A stretch of DNA of 64,000 nt from Roseicyclus sediminis (lineage in GTDB: Bacteria; Pseudomonadota; Alphaproteobacteria; Rhodobacterales; Rhodobacteraceae), in NCBI RefSeq assembly GCF_025515305.1, contig NZ_JAOPHT010000001.1:439651-503650 (forward strand), in the 5' to 3' direction. Shown in pieces: positions 25,269 to 34,579 of this stretch. Each line of letters begins with the position of its first letter. Position 1 is the stretch's first letter. The notes under the pieces are model-generated. The model was not told the origin of the DNA and did no database searches. It was given only the letters and a program-made list of their open reading frames with translations. Position numbers and translations under genes: made by a program.

Positions 25269-26237
25269 ATGTCTTCTGCCAGTATTGATGTCGAAGTGGG
25301 GGTCGCTTCGGTCGAGCGTGGATTCTCGTTCTGCGAACCGGCCGCAACGCTCAACGGCTTCTTCGACGACCACTACTATCCGCACTGCTCGGCGACGACG
25401 CGGGGGCACCGGCATACGCTGCTGACCTACGACAAGCACCTGCGCGACACGCTCGGGCCCATGCGGTGGGAGGACATGACGCCGCTTGCCCTCAACGCCT
25501 GGCTGCGGCGGCAGGTGTCGCAGAAGCTCAAGAACACCACGATCAACAAGCACATCTTCCTGGTGAACCGCCTCTTGCGGACCGCACGCGACTGGGGCGC
25601 GCTGCCCGAGGGCGTGCGCCCGCCGCCGATGCTGCGCAAGTTGCAGACTGGGGACTACCGCCAGAGGTTCCTGTCACAAGAGGAGATCGGCCGGCTGCTG
25701 GCCGCATGCGACCGCATCGACCATCCCTACCTGTCGTTCTTCATCCGCTTCCTCCTGCTGACCGGGGCGCGGAAGGGCGAGGCGCGGACCTCCAAGTGGC
25801 GCGACATGGATTTCGTCGCGGGGCTCTGGCGCGTGCCCATGACGAAGAACGGCCGCTCGCGGCGGATCATGCTGAGCGAGGCGGCGATCGACGTCCTGCG
25901 CCGGACCGAGCTCAGGTCACGGGAGCTCGGGCAGCCCGTCGGGCCGGACGACTACATCTTCCCCAACCCGCGCACCGGGACCTGCTACAACAGTTTCCAC
26001 ATCGCCTACTTCAAGGCCCGCGACGCGGCGGGACTGCCGGACGTGCGCATTCACGACCTGCGGCACACCTACGCGAGCCTTCTGATCAACAACGGCGTCA
26101 GCCTCTACGAGGTGCAGGAGTTGCTGGGCCATTCCTCGTCGGCGATGACGCAGCGCTACGCCCATCTGCAGCCCAACCAGCTTCGCAGCAGGACCGAGAT
26201 CGTCAGCCGGCTCGTGGGCGACGGCTTGCTTCCATGA
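25269..26237 (+). CDS. Tyrosine recombinase/integrase
   Basis: A 322-residue site-specific recombinase. The catalytic set is complete: Arg168 (TGARKGEA), probable Lys193 (TKNGR), His262 and Arg265 (HDLRHTYAS), His288 (LGHSSSAMT) and the nucleophile Tyr297 (QRYAHL). An N-terminal SAM-like core-binding domain lies at about residues 25-115. ATG at 25269 follows GGAGAGGAGAACAAA. The 36-codon extension to 25161 looks spurious. The gene stops 12 bp before the 3' end of tRNA-Lys, the usual place for an integrase that uses a tRNA 3' end. No excisionase, cargo or phage genes accompany it, so it may be a remnant or serve a mobile element lost from this site. Confidence 0.93.
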   Translation: MSSASIDVEVGVASVERGFSFCEPAATLNGFFDDHYYPHCSATTRGHRHTLLTYDKHLRDTLGPMRWEDMTPLALNAWLRRQVSQKLKNTTINKHIFLVNRLLRTARDWGALPEGVRPPPMLRKLQTGDYRQRFLSQEEIGRLLAACDRIDHPYLSFFIRFLLLTGARKGEARTSKWRDMDFVAGLWRVPMTKNGRSRRIMLSEAAIDVLRRTELRSRELGQPVGPDDYIFPNPRTGTCYNSFHIAYFKARDAAGLPDVRIHDLRHTYASLLINNGVSLYEVQELLGHSSSAMTQRYAHLQPNQLRSRTEIVSRLVGDGLLP

Positions 26238-26249
26238 GACAGGGAGGCG

Positions 26250-26324
26250 TGGTGAGCCCGGAAGGATTCGAACCTTCGACCAATTGATTAAAAGTCAACT
26301 GCTCTACCACTGAGCTACGGGCCC
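26250..26324 (-). tRNA. tRNA-Lys (anticodon UUU)
   Basis: A 75 nt gene on the minus strand with encoded CCA. The acceptor is GGGCCCG/CGGGCTC (one G-T pair). The anticodon stem GTTGA/TCAAT encloses loop CTTTTAA, which gives anticodon TTT for AAA/AAG codons. The T arm is GAAGG-TTCGAAT-CCTTC. Its 3' end faces the recombinase gene 12 bp away, marking a likely attachment site. Confidence 0.96.
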
Positions 26325-26420
26325 GCTCAGGCGGGCTACCTACGCAGGCGCGCCTGAGGCGTCAAGGGAAAATCCCGTGGGGGATTTCCACGGTTCGGCC
26401 CCGCATGTATACGCCCGCGC

Positions 26421-27257
26421 ATGTCCGACGTGACGCACAAATCCGGCCTGCCCTTCATGAAGATGCACGGGCTTGGCAACGACTTCGTGGTGATCGACGC
26501 GCGGGTGAGTGCCCGGGCCGTCACCGCGGGGCTGGCGCGTGCGCTGGCGGACCGGCATCGCGGCGTGGGGTTCGACCAGCTCGCGGTGATCGAACCCGAA
26601 GACGAGGCTGACCTGAGGCTGACCTTCTTCAACGCCGACGGATCGCTGTCGGCGGCCTGCGGGAACGCGACACGCTGCATCGCGCGGCACGAGATGCAGG
26701 CGCGCGGGGTCGCGGAACTCGCGATCCGGACGGAGCGCGGAGTGCTGGCGGCGCGCGACGCGGGCGGCGGGCTGACCTCGGTCAACATGGGCGCACCGAT
26801 GACGGAGTGGCGCGACATCCCGCTGGCCGAGGATGCCGACACCCTGCACCTGCCAATTCCGGGCGACCCGGTCGCCACCTCCATGGGCAATCCGCACTGC
26901 ACCTTCTTCGTCGAGGACGCCGAGGCCGTGGACCTCGCGGCGCGCGGCGCGGAAATGGAGCATCACCCCCTCTTCCCGCAACGCACCAACGTTCAGTTCG
27001 TCAGCGTGACCGGCCCCGACCGCCTGCGCATGCGGGTGTGGGAGCGGGGGACGGGCATCACGCTCGCGTCCGGCTCCTCCTCCTGCGCGGTGGCGGTGGC
27101 GGCGGTTCGCCGCGGCCTGACCGGACGCAGGGTGTGGATTGTGCTGGATGGCGGCGAGATCGAGGTCGACTGGCGCGAGACCGGCGTCTGGATGACGGGA
27201 CCGACGGCGCATGTCTTTTCGGGCGTGCTGACGGCCGAGTTCCTCGAGGCGCTCTGA
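26421..27257 (+). CDS. dapF: Diaminopimelate epimerase
   Basis: DapF, 278 residues. It interconverts LL- and meso-diaminopimelate without a cofactor for lysine and peptidoglycan synthesis. The catalytic cysteine pair is Cys80 ([10 protein letters not shown]) and Cys222 (GSSSCAVAV). The N-terminal [15 protein letters not shown] and [10 protein letters not shown] are family signatures. The second Cys context is GSSSC rather than the commoner GTGAC. The TGA stop overlaps the mtaB start as TGATG (27255-27259), so the two are translationally coupled. dapD and dapE lie far downstream in the same window. Confidence 0.96.
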   Translation: MSDVTHKSGLPFMKMHGLGNDFVVIDARVSARAVTAGLARALADRHRGVGFDQLAVIEPEDEADLRLTFFNADGSLSAACGNATRCIARHEMQARGVAELAIRTERGVLAARDAGGGLTSVNMGAPMTEWRDIPLAEDADTLHLPIPGDPVATSMGNPHCTFFVEDAEAVDLAARGAEMEHHPLFPQRTNVQFVSVTGPDRLRMRVWERGTGITLASGSSSCAVAVAAVRRGLTGRRVWIVLDGGEIEVDWRETGVWMTGPTAHVFSGVLTAEFLEAL

Positions 27258-28525
27258 TGGATCGCCGCGCCCCCGTCTTCCACACGCTCGGTTGCCGCCT
27301 CAACGCCTACGAGACCGAGGCGATGCGCGAGCTGACCGCCGCGGCCGGGATCGAGGACGCGGTGATCGTGAACACCTGCGCCGTCACGTCCGAAGCCGTG
27401 CGCAAGGCGCGGCAGGAGATCCGCAAACTTCGCCGCGCGAACCCCGGCGCGAAGCTGATCGTCACCGGCTGCGCCGCGCAGACCGAGCCGGAAACCTTCC
27501 GCGACATGGCCGAGGTCGACCTCGTCCTCGGCAATACCGAGAAGATGGACCCCGCGACCTGGACCGGCCTCGCCACCGACTTCATCGGCGAGACCGAGAA
27601 GGTGCGCGTCGACGACATCATGTCGGTGACCGAGACGGCGGGCCACCTGATCGACGGGTTCGGCACCCGCTCCCGCGCCTATGTGCAGGTGCAGAACGGG
27701 TGCGACCACCGCTGCACCTTCTGCATCATTCCCTATGGGCGGGGAAATTCGCGCTCGGTGCCGGCGGGCGTGGTGGTGGACCAGATCAGGCGGCTGGTGG
27801 ATCGTGGCTACAACGAGGTGGTTCTGACGGGTGTCGACCTGACGAGCTGGGGCGCGGACCTGCCGGGCGAGCCGAGGCTCGGCGATCTGGTGATGCGCAT
27901 CCTGCGGCTGGTGCCGGACCTTCGCCGCCTGCGCATCTCTTCGATCGACTCGATCGAGGCCGACGAGAACCTGATGCAGGCCATCGCGACCGAGCCGCGC
28001 CTGATGCCCCATCTACACCTGTCGCTGCAGCATGGCGACGACCTGATCCTCAAGCGGATGAAGCGCCGCCATCTGCGCGACGACGCCATCGCCTTCTGCG
28101 ACGAGGCGCGGGCGCTCCGCCCCGACATCACCTTCGGCGCCGACATCATCGCGGGGTTCCCGACCGAGACCGAGGCGGCCTTCGCCAATTCGCTGCGGCT
28201 GGTGGAGGAGTGCGGGCTGACGTGGCTTCACGTCTTCCCCTATTCCCCGCGCCCCGGCACGCCCGCCGCACGGATGCCGCAGGTGGACGGCACCGCGATC
28301 CGCGAGCGCGCCGCACACTTGCGGGCCGCCGGGGAACGGGCCGTGGCCGCGCATCTCGGCGCGCAGGTCGGCCGGACCCATGCCGTCCTTATGGAAAGCG
28401 CCCGCATGGGCAGGACCGAGCAGTTCGCCGAAGTCCTTTTCGACACCGATCAGCCCGAGGGGCGGATCGTGTCTGCGCGTATCACGGGGCAGCGGGAGGG
28501 ACGACTACTGGCCGTGCCCGCCTGA
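27257..28525 (+). CDS. mtaB: tRNA t6A37 methylthiotransferase MtaB-type
   Basis: A 422-residue radical SAM methylthiotransferase. The N-terminal MTTase cluster cysteines are Cys13 (LGCRLN), Cys41 (NTCAV) and Cys72 (TGCAAQ). The radical SAM CxxxCxxC is Cys149/153/156 (NGCDHRCTFCIIPYG). The LGCRLN opening and the lack of a MiaB-type N-terminus place it in the MtaB (YqeV) group, which adds a methylthio group to t6A37 of some tRNAs. A TRAM-like region ends the protein (RTHAVLMESARM onward). It is coupled to dapF by the TGATG overlap. Its 3' end overlaps the convergent DMT gene by 44 bp. Confidence 0.93.
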   Translation: MDRRAPVFHTLGCRLNAYETEAMRELTAAAGIEDAVIVNTCAVTSEAVRKARQEIRKLRRANPGAKLIVTGCAAQTEPETFRDMAEVDLVLGNTEKMDPATWTGLATDFIGETEKVRVDDIMSVTETAGHLIDGFGTRSRAYVQVQNGCDHRCTFCIIPYGRGNSRSVPAGVVVDQIRRLVDRGYNEVVLTGVDLTSWGADLPGEPRLGDLVMRILRLVPDLRRLRISSIDSIEADENLMQAIATEPRLMPHLHLSLQHGDDLILKRMKRRHLRDDAIAFCDEARALRPDITFGADIIAGFPTETEAAFANSLRLVEECGLTWLHVFPYSPRPGTPAARMPQVDGTAIRERAAHLRAAGERAVAAHLGAQVGRTHAVLMESARMGRTEQFAEVLFDTDQPEGRIVSARITGQREGRLLAVPA

Positions 28526-29369
28526 GCACCACGACCAGCGCCGCCGCGGTGATGAGGATGCTGCCGAGCACGCCCAGCGGACCGGGCACCTGCGAGAACA
28601 GAAGCCAGTCGGCCAGCAGCGCCCAGACAAGCCCGGTATAGTCGAGCGGGGCCAACGTTGCCGCGGGCGCCCGCGCCAGGGCTTCCGCAAGGCACACGAG
28701 ATTGAGCGCGCCGAAGACGCCCGCGCCGACCAGCGCCCAAAGCGCCACGCCCTGAGGCAACACCCAGTTGCCCGCCAGAGCCGTGAAGCTCATCACGCCC
28801 AGCACGATCACCGTGAAGGACAAAGCGATCGACAGCGTGCTTTCCGTCGCCGTCATGGCGCGGATCGCCACCTGAATCACCGCGATCAGGATCGCCGCCC
28901 CGAGGCCGGCCACGGCCCCGACGAAGGCATAGCGCCCCGCCTCGAAGGTCAGCCCGAGGATCAGGGCCACGCCCGAACAGCCGAGCGCGAGCGCAATTGC
29001 CGTCGATACCCGGAACCGCTCGCCCAATCGCCAGATGGCGAAGGGGACGACAAGGACAGGGGCGAGGTAGATCAGCGTCTGGGCCTGCGTGACGGGCAGG
29101 CGGGCAAAGGCGATGTAGGTCAGGGTCATCGCCACGCAGGCCAGGGCACCGCGCGCGAGATGCGGGCGCCAACGCCGTGGCAGAAGCGTCCGGGCGGGCA
29201 CCGTCGCCAGGCCGTAGGCGAGGATGAGGAGCATCGATATCCCCGCCCGCATCGCCATGATCTGTCCCAGCGGCACGGTCTCGGCGGCGGCATGGACGCA
29301 GGCGGCCAGGCCCACCGTCGCGGCGGCGGCGGCGATCCGGAAAAGCTTGCCTGCCAGGTCGCTTGTCAT
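28482..29369 (-). CDS. EamA/DMT-family transporter
   Basis: A 295-residue inner-membrane protein with about ten hydrophobic segments in two EamA repeats (first-helix AAAAATVGLAACVHAAAE, then LPVTQAQTLIYLAPVLVVP and APLDYTGLVWALLADWLLF). This is a family of metabolite exporters with substrate unknown. ATG at 29369 directly precedes the first helix. It is convergent and overlapping with mtaB, and divergent from the PaiB-like gene by 67 bp. Confidence 0.88.
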   Translation of the reverse strand: MTSDLAGKLFRIAAAAATVGLAACVHAAAETVPLGQIMAMRAGISMLLILAYGLATVPARTLLPRRWRPHLARGALACVAMTLTYIAFARLPVTQAQTLIYLAPVLVVPFAIWRLGERFRVSTAIALALGCSGVALILGLTFEAGRYAFVGAVAGLGAAILIAVIQVAIRAMTATESTLSIALSFTVIVLGVMSFTALAGNWVLPQGVALWALVGAGVFGALNLVCLAEALARAPAATLAPLDYTGLVWALLADWLLFSQVPGPLGVLGSILITAAALVVVLRRARPVVVPPAAP

Positions 29370-29436
29370 GGCACATGACTTGCCCGTGTTTCGCGCGCGT
29401 GGCTAGTGTCGGCGCGACCGGTCCGGAGACATTCCC

Positions 29437-30090
29437 ATGCATCCCAATCCCGCCTTCCGGCAGGAACCTCGCATCCTGAACCTTGCGCTTGCCCGGCATC
29501 GCGGCTTCGGCACGCTCTGCCTCAACGGCGATCCGGCCCCGCTGCTGTCGCACGTGCCCTTCTGGCTGGACGAAACCGGCGCGGAGGCCGAACTGCATCT
29601 TGTACGGTCGAACCCGATCGCGCGACATGTGGACGGCCCGCGGCCGGCCGTGATCGCGGTGATGGGGCCCGACGGCTACGTTTCGCCCGACTGGTATGGC
29701 GACCCGGCGCAGGTGCCGACCTGGAACTATGTCGCCGTGCACCTTCGCGGCACGATCCGCCCGGCGCCCGAGGAGGACATGCGCCGCCATCTCGACCGGG
29801 TATCGGCGCAGTTCGAGAACCGGCTTGCGCCGAAGCAGCCCTGGACGGCGGACAAGATGCCGCCCGATGCCCTTGCGCGGATGATGCGCTCGATCCTTCC
29901 GTTCCGTTTCAGCGTCGAGGAGGTCGAGGGCACCTGGAAGCTGAACCAGAACAAGACCGATGCCATGCGGGTCGCCGCGGCAGAGGAAGTGCGGCACTCC
30001 CCTGTCGGGCACGAAGTGGCGACGCTCTCGGCGCTGATGACCGGAGGCGTTCCGGAAATGGACAAGGGCGCGCCGCTTGCCTACATCTGA
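29437..30090 (+). CDS. PaiB-family FMN-binding-like regulator
   Basis: A 217-residue PaiB-like protein (FMN-binding split-barrel, often annotated as a negative transcriptional regulator). Characteristic pieces are ALARHRGFGTLCLNG, SHVPFWLDE, LVRSNPIARHVDG, SPDWYGDPAQVPTWNYVAVH and KLNQNKT near the C-terminus. In Bacillus PaiB affects protease and sporulation genes. In Proteobacteria the role is mostly unproven and could be a flavin-linked oxidoreductase. ATG at 29437 follows CCGGAGACATTCCC. The following small gene starts 31 nt downstream. Confidence 0.85.
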   Translation: MHPNPAFRQEPRILNLALARHRGFGTLCLNGDPAPLLSHVPFWLDETGAEAELHLVRSNPIARHVDGPRPAVIAVMGPDGYVSPDWYGDPAQVPTWNYVAVHLRGTIRPAPEEDMRRHLDRVSAQFENRLAPKQPWTADKMPPDALARMMRSILPFRFSVEEVEGTWKLNQNKTDAMRVAAAEEVRHSPVGHEVATLSALMTGGVPEMDKGAPLAYI

Positions 30091-30121
30091 TGCAGTCCGC
30101 ACACGCGAGGGAGGTTGCGCC

Positions 30122-30400
30122 GTGCCCGTTCCACTGACCCCGATCGCTGCGATGGCGTTGCGCTATGTCGCCGTTGCCGGCGCTGCCTACGTCGTCACCC
30201 GCCAGATAGAACGCGGGCGCCTTTCCCAACCCGTCGAGGACGAGATGGACGCGACGCCGGAAGGCGTGACCGCGCGCCGCGACGAGGGACAGATGAACGC
30301 GACGGCGCGCTTCCGCCGGGTGATCCGTCTGGGCCAGCGCGGTCCGGGCGTCTCGGTCGACGCGACGCTTCTCGGGCGTCTCCGCATGGCGCGCGCCTGA
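30122..30400 (+). CDS. Small protein with one membrane segment, unknown function
   Basis: A 92-residue protein starting GTG at 30122 after a GAGGGAGG site at good spacing. The N-terminus (LTPIAAMALRYVAVAGAAYVV) forms one membrane helix, followed by a soluble charged tail of about 60 residues. The frame can extend upstream to 30077 but overlaps the PaiB gene there. The TGA stop overlaps the next gene start as TGATG, so it is translationally coupled to a glutathione S-transferase-like gene. I do not recognise a family. Confidence 0.65.
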   Translation: MPVPLTPIAAMALRYVAVAGAAYVVTRQIERGRLSQPVEDEMDATPEGVTARRDEGQMNATARFRRVIRLGQRGPGVSVDATLLGRLRMARA

Positions 30401-31008
30401 TGCCCGAGCTTCTTGGGTCGGGCGCATCGCCCTTCGTGCGCAAGGTGCGCGTCCTGATCGCCGAGGCCGGCATCGACGACGTGCCCTATACCGAGGTGAC
30501 GGCCTCGCCCATGGGGGGCGAGGACCGCATCAACACCGCCAACCCGCTGGGCAAGATCCCCGCGCTCCTGCGCGAGGAAGGTCCGACGATCTACGACAGC
30601 AACGTCATCTGCCGGTATCTGGATGATCGCGCGGGCGCGGGCCTTTACCCGCCGGCGCGCCTCTGGGAGGTGCTGACGCTCGAGGCCACCGCCGACGGCA
30701 TGATGGAGGCCGCGGTCGGCATGATCTACGAAATACGCTTCCGCCCGGAGGAGTTGTGGTGGCAGCCCTGGCTCGAAGGCCAGTGGACCAAGGTGGATCG
30801 CGCCCTCGACGCGCTTGAGCGGAGCTGGCTCAGCCATCTGTCGGGGCCGGTCGACATGGGGCAGATCGCCGTGGGCTGCGCGCTCGGCTACCTCGACCTG
30901 CGCCATGGCGTGCGGGACTGGCGCAAGGGGCGTCCGGGCCTTTCGGCGTGGTTCGCGGACTTCTCCGCCCGGCCTTCCATGGTCGCGACCGCCCCGCCGG
31001 TGGCCTGA
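30400..31008 (+). CDS. Glutathione S-transferase family protein
   Basis: A 202-residue GST-fold protein. The N-terminal thioredoxin-like half has GSGASPFVRKVRVLIAEAG and GKIPALLREEGPTIYDSNVI, including the cis-Pro loop and the SNxI glutathione contact. The all-helical half follows. The usual Ser/Cys catalytic position is Ser10 in ASPFV. ATG at 30400 overlaps the previous stop. A GNAT gene follows after 6 nt, so three genes (30122-31443) look like one transcript. The substrate is unknown. These GSTs often handle electrophiles. Confidence 0.88.
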   Translation: MPELLGSGASPFVRKVRVLIAEAGIDDVPYTEVTASPMGGEDRINTANPLGKIPALLREEGPTIYDSNVICRYLDDRAGAGLYPPARLWEVLTLEATADGMMEAAVGMIYEIRFRPEELWWQPWLEGQWTKVDRALDALERSWLSHLSGPVDMGQIAVGCALGYLDLRHGVRDWRKGRPGLSAWFADFSARPSMVATAPPVA

Positions 31009-31014
31009 CACGGC

Positions 31015-31443
31015 ATGCGGATCGCCATTGCCGGGGACGAGGCGGCGCGCGAGGCCTGCTTCGCCATCCGCCGTACCGTCTTCATCGAGGAACAGAGCAT
31101 CCCCGAGGAAGAGGAATGGGACGACGCCGACGCGACGGCCATCCACTTCCTTGCCGAGGGCGCTGATGGCCCGGCCGCCACCGCGCGGCTGATCGCGGCG
31201 GGACGGACCGCCAAGATCGGCCGCGTCGCGGTTCTGCCCGCCCATCGCGGCACCGGCCTCGGCGCCAGGATTGTCGCGCACCTGATGTCCCATGCGCGCG
31301 CGGCGGGGTATGAAACCGCCGCCCTCGACGCGCAGGTCTACGCGATCCCGTTCTACGAACGTCTCGGCTTCGCCGCCGAAGGCCCGGAATTCGACGATGG
31401 CTCTGGCATCCTGCACCGGCACATGCGCTGTGACTTGCGGTAG
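31015..31443 (+). CDS. GNAT-family N-acetyltransferase
   Basis: A 142-residue GNAT protein close to the YjcF/ElaA type. The N-terminal RRTVFIEEQSIPEEEEWDD and the acetyl-CoA loop GRVAVLPAHRGTGLGARI (R/Q-x-x-G-x-G/A) are clear, with AQVYAIPFYERLGF near the C-terminus. It would acetylate a small amine or protein substrate, unknown here. It is the last gene of the small-protein/GST transcript. The downstream 286 bp gap before petA holds the likely pet promoter. Confidence 0.88.
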   Translation: MRIAIAGDEAAREACFAIRRTVFIEEQSIPEEEEWDDADATAIHFLAEGADGPAATARLIAAGRTAKIGRVAVLPAHRGTGLGARIVAHLMSHARAAGYETAALDAQVYAIPFYERLGFAAEGPEFDDGSGILHRHMRCDLR

Positions 31444-31729
31444 GCGAATCGCGGGGGTCCGAAGGGTGCGCCGGGTCGCGCACGCTTCAATTCAGGGATG
31501 CGCCGGGGCGCGAATTCTCGCGCATGAGGCGTAGCTTGCACGTTCCCGTTGTGTCTTTCCGCATCCCCCTGCGACATTTCGGCCCGGATGCGCGCGTTTG
31601 TCCCGTGGACGCCTATGTTCCGCGGTCATAGACACCGCGAGAGCCGGCTCGCGGAGGATTGCCCGCAGCCGCACCACTGATTCCGGCCCGGCCATTTGCC
31701 CGGGCCCCAGCGAAGAGGGACGCGAAACC

Positions 31730-32308
31730 GTGTCACATGCAGAGGACCAATCCGGCACGCGCCGGGACTTTCTGTACTACGCGACCGCCGGGGTCGGCGC
31801 CGTCACCGTTGGCGCAGGCGTCTGGCCGCTCGTCAACCAGATGAACCCGTCCGCCGACGTCCAGGCCGCAAGCCAGTTGCGCGTGGATGTGGGCGGCGTC
31901 GCCGTCGGCACCCAGCTGACGGTGCTGTTCCTGGGCAAGCCGGTCTTCATCCGGCACCGCACGTCCGAAGAGATCGAGGCAGCGCGCGCCGTTCCGCTGA
32001 GCGACCTGGTCGATACCAACGCCCGCAACGTCAATCTCGGCGACACCGCCGAGGCGACGGACGAGAACCGCTCGATGCCCGACTTCTCGGGCGAGAACAC
32101 CGGCGAATGGCTGGTCCAGACCGGCGTCTGCACGCACCTCGGCTGCGTCCCGATCGGTGACGGCGCAGGGGACTTCGGCGGCTGGTTCTGCCCCTGCCAC
32201 GGGTCGCACTACGACGCCGCCGGCCGCATCCGCCGCGGTCCCGCCCCCCAAAACCTGCACATCCCGGCCGCGGAATTCGTGGACGAAACCACGATCCTGC
32301 TCGGATAA
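31730..32308 (+). CDS. petA: Ubiquinol-cytochrome c reductase Rieske iron-sulfur subunit
   Basis: A 192-residue Rieske subunit of the bc1 complex, which passes electrons from ubiquinol to cytochrome c1. The [2Fe-2S] ligands are Cys134 and His136 (CTHLGC) and Cys154 and His157 (CPCHGSH), with the Cys139-Cys156 disulfide. One N-terminal membrane anchor ([17 protein letters not shown]) follows a Tat-like TRRDF motif, as in Rhodobacter. GTG at 31730 with GAGGGA upstream gives the canonical SHAED N-terminus. The upstream extension to 31598 is rejected. It is the first gene of petABC. The 286 bp upstream gap (31444-31729) shows no other feature. Confidence 0.97.
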   Translation: MSHAEDQSGTRRDFLYYATAGVGAVTVGAGVWPLVNQMNPSADVQAASQLRVDVGGVAVGTQLTVLFLGKPVFIRHRTSEEIEAARAVPLSDLVDTNARNVNLGDTAEATDENRSMPDFSGENTGEWLVQTGVCTHLGCVPIGDGAGDFGGWFCPCHGSHYDAAGRIRRGPAPQNLHIPAAEFVDETTILLG

Positions 32309-32327
32309 GCGAGGGAGAAAAGACAAG

Positions 32328-33683
32328 ATGTCCGGAATTCCCCACGACCATTACGAGCCGAAAGCAGACTGGGAGAAAGGTCTGGCCAAGCGGCTTCCCA
32401 TCATGGGTCTGATCTACGACACGATCATGATCCCGACGCCCAAGAACCTCAACTGGATGTGGATCTGGGGCATCGTGCTGGTGTTCTGCCTCGTCATGCA
32501 GATCATCACCGGGATCATCCTGGTGATGCACTACACGCCCCATGTCGACATGGCCTTCGCCAGCGTCGAGCACATCATGCGCAACGTGAACGGGGGATGG
32601 GCGATCCGCTACATCCACCAGAACGGCGCGTCGCTGTTCTTTATCGCGGTCTACATGCACATCTTCCGTGGCCTCTATTACGGGTCCTACAAGGCCCCGC
32701 GCGAGATCACATGGATCATCGGCATGCTCATCTACCTGATGATGATGGGCACGGCGTTCATGGGCTACGTGCTTCCCTGGGGTCAGATGTCCTTCTGGGG
32801 CGCAACCGTGATCACCGGCCTGTTCGGCGCTATCCCCTTCGTGGGCGAGGCGATCCAGACCTGGCTTCTGGGCGGACCGGCGGTGGACAACGCCACGCTG
32901 AACCGCTTCCTCAGCCTGCACTACCTGCTGCCCTTCGTGATCCTGGGCCTCGTGGTCGTGCACATCTGGGCGTTCCACACGACCGGCAACAACAACCCCA
33001 CCGGGGTCGAGGTGCGCCGGACCTCGAAGAAAGAAGCCGAGGCCGACACCCTGCCCTTCTGGCCCTACTTCGTGATCAAGGACCTCTTCGCGCTTGCGGT
33101 GATCCTGATCGCCTTCTTCGCGATCGTGGGCTTCATGCCGAACTACCTCGGCCACCCCGACAACTACATCGAGGCCAACCCCCTCGTCACGCCGGCGCAC
33201 ATCGTTCCGGAATGGTACTTCCTGCCGTTCTACGCGATCCTGCGTGCCTTCGACGGTGATGTCTGGGTCGTGATCCTCGCGGACTTCCTGACCGGCGGCA
33301 TCGTCGACGCGAAGTTCTTCGGGGTTCTGGCGATGTTCGGGGCGATCGTGGTCATGGCGCTGGCGCCCTGGCTCGACACCTCGTCGGTCCGCTCCGGCCG
33401 TTACCGCCCGATGTTCAAGTGGTGGTTCTGGCTCTTCATCGTGAACTTCTTCGTCCTGATGTGGGCGGGCGCGATGCCGGCGGAAGGCATCTACCCCTAC
33501 ATCGCCCTGATCGGCTCGGCCTACTGGTTCGCCTACTTCCTGGTGATCCTCCCGCTGCTCGGCGTCATCGAGAAGCCGCTGCCGCAGCCCGCGACGATCG
33601 AGGACGATTTCAAGGAGCACTATGGCAAGGACGACGGCGGCCATGGGGGCGTGACCTCCACCGCAACGTCGCCCGCCGAGTGA
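32328..33683 (+). CDS. petB: Cytochrome b of the bc1 complex
   Basis: A 451-residue membrane cytochrome b. It carries the two b hemes and the Qo and Qi sites, with about eight helices. Heme-ligand histidines lie in the helices containing [17 protein letters not shown] and [18 protein letters not shown]. The Qo-site PEWY motif is at [16 protein letters not shown], and the CD-loop [13 protein letters not shown] is present. ATG at 32328 follows GAGGGAGAAA. The start is 19 nt after petA. The C-terminal tail ([13 protein letters not shown]) is longer than mitochondrial forms, as in Rhodobacterales. Confidence 0.97.
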   Translation: MSGIPHDHYEPKADWEKGLAKRLPIMGLIYDTIMIPTPKNLNWMWIWGIVLVFCLVMQIITGIILVMHYTPHVDMAFASVEHIMRNVNGGWAIRYIHQNGASLFFIAVYMHIFRGLYYGSYKAPREITWIIGMLIYLMMMGTAFMGYVLPWGQMSFWGATVITGLFGAIPFVGEAIQTWLLGGPAVDNATLNRFLSLHYLLPFVILGLVVVHIWAFHTTGNNNPTGVEVRRTSKKEAEADTLPFWPYFVIKDLFALAVILIAFFAIVGFMPNYLGHPDNYIEANPLVTPAHIVPEWYFLPFYAILRAFDGDVWVVILADFLTGGIVDAKFFGVLAMFGAIVVMALAPWLDTSSVRSGRYRPMFKWWFWLFIVNFFVLMWAGAMPAEGIYPYIALIGSAYWFAYFLVILPLLGVIEKPLPQPATIEDDFKEHYGKDDGGHGGVTSTATSPAE

Positions 33684-33700
33684 GAGAAAGGACGCTGAGT

Positions 33701-34519
33701 ATGCTCAGGAAACTCGCCATCGGCACCGCCACGGCCGCGACGCTTGCCCTCTCCTCGGGGGCGGCGCTCGCCGCCGGCGGAGCAGGTTACGTCGAAGACT
33801 ACAGCTTCCCGTTCGAAGGGCCGTTCGGCCGGTTCGACCAGAACCAGCTTCAGCGCGGTCTGCAGGTCTACACCGAGGTCTGCGCGGCCTGCCACGGCCT
33901 CCGTTACGTTCCGCTCCGGACGCTCGCCGACGAAGGCGGCCCCGGTCTGACCGAGGAAGAGGTGCGCGCGTATATCGAGATGAACTTCATCGAGGTCTAC
34001 GACGAGGACATCCAGGACTGGCGCGCGGCCACGCCGAACGACCATTTCCCGGAATCGGCCCTGGAAAACGCGCCCGATCTCAGCCTAATGACCAAGGCGC
34101 GCGCGGGCTTCAGCGGGCCCTACGGTCTCGGGCTCAACCCGCTCTTCCGCGGGATGGGCGGTCCGGAATACGTCGCCTCGCTCCTGACCCACTACACGGG
34201 TACCGAGCGCGAGGAATTCGGCTCGATCCTCTATGGCAACGAGACCTTCTCGACGGGTTACATCGCCATGTCCCCGCCGCTCTGGGATGATGCCGTGGAA
34301 TACAACGACGGCACGCCCGCAACGGTCGAGCAGATGGCGCAGGACGTCGCCGCCTTCCTGACCTGGACGGCAGAGCCCAAGCTGATGGCGCGCAAGCAGA
34401 TGGGCTTCACCGCCGTCATCATGCTCGGCATCCTGTCGGTGCTGCTGTACCTCACGAACAAGCGGATCTGGGCCCCCGTCAAGTCGCGGGCCAAGGGCGG
34501 GGCGACCCCAGCGGAATGA
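33701..34519 (+). CDS. petC: Cytochrome c1 of the bc1 complex
   Basis: A 272-residue cytochrome c1. A signal peptide (cleavage near ALAA-GG) directs it to the periplasm. The heme c site is Cys61-Ala-Ala-Cys64-His65 ([11 protein letters not shown]). The axial Met is probably in the [11 protein letters not shown] region. A C-terminal anchor helix ([14 protein letters not shown]) holds it to the membrane. It starts 17 nt after petB and closes the operon. A strong terminator follows 27 nt after the stop. Confidence 0.97.
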   Translation: MLRKLAIGTATAATLALSSGAALAAGGAGYVEDYSFPFEGPFGRFDQNQLQRGLQVYTEVCAACHGLRYVPLRTLADEGGPGLTEEEVRAYIEMNFIEVYDEDIQDWRAATPNDHFPESALENAPDLSLMTKARAGFSGPYGLGLNPLFRGMGGPEYVASLLTHYTGTEREEFGSILYGNETFSTGYIAMSPPLWDDAVEYNDGTPATVEQMAQDVAAFLTWTAEPKLMARKQMGFTAVIMLGILSVLLYLTNKRIWAPVKSRAKGGATPAE

Positions 34520-34546
34520 CCGCCGCTCATCGCGAATGATCACGGA

Positions 34547-34573
34547 ACGCGCCCCCTCGGGGGCGCGTTTTTC
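34547..34573 (+). terminator. Rho-independent terminator of petABC
   Basis: ACGCGCCCCC and GGGGGCGCGT form a perfect 10 bp stem (34547-34556 with 34559-34568) separated by TC, so the outer loop is effectively four bases. It is followed by a five-T run (34568-34572). It lies between petC and the convergent thiQ. Confidence 0.93.
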
Positions 34574-34579
34574 GTTCTG

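Noticed and set aside
25161..26237. The integrase as part of a full prophage or island
   Set aside because: No phage structural, replication or excisionase genes were seen within 20 kb on either side. Neighbours are ordinary chromosomal genes.
32031..33644. A 537-residue frame opposite petA and petB
   Set aside because: Cytochrome b and the Rieske protein are certain on the plus strand. The antisense frame is Asp/His/Arg-rich and shows no domain.
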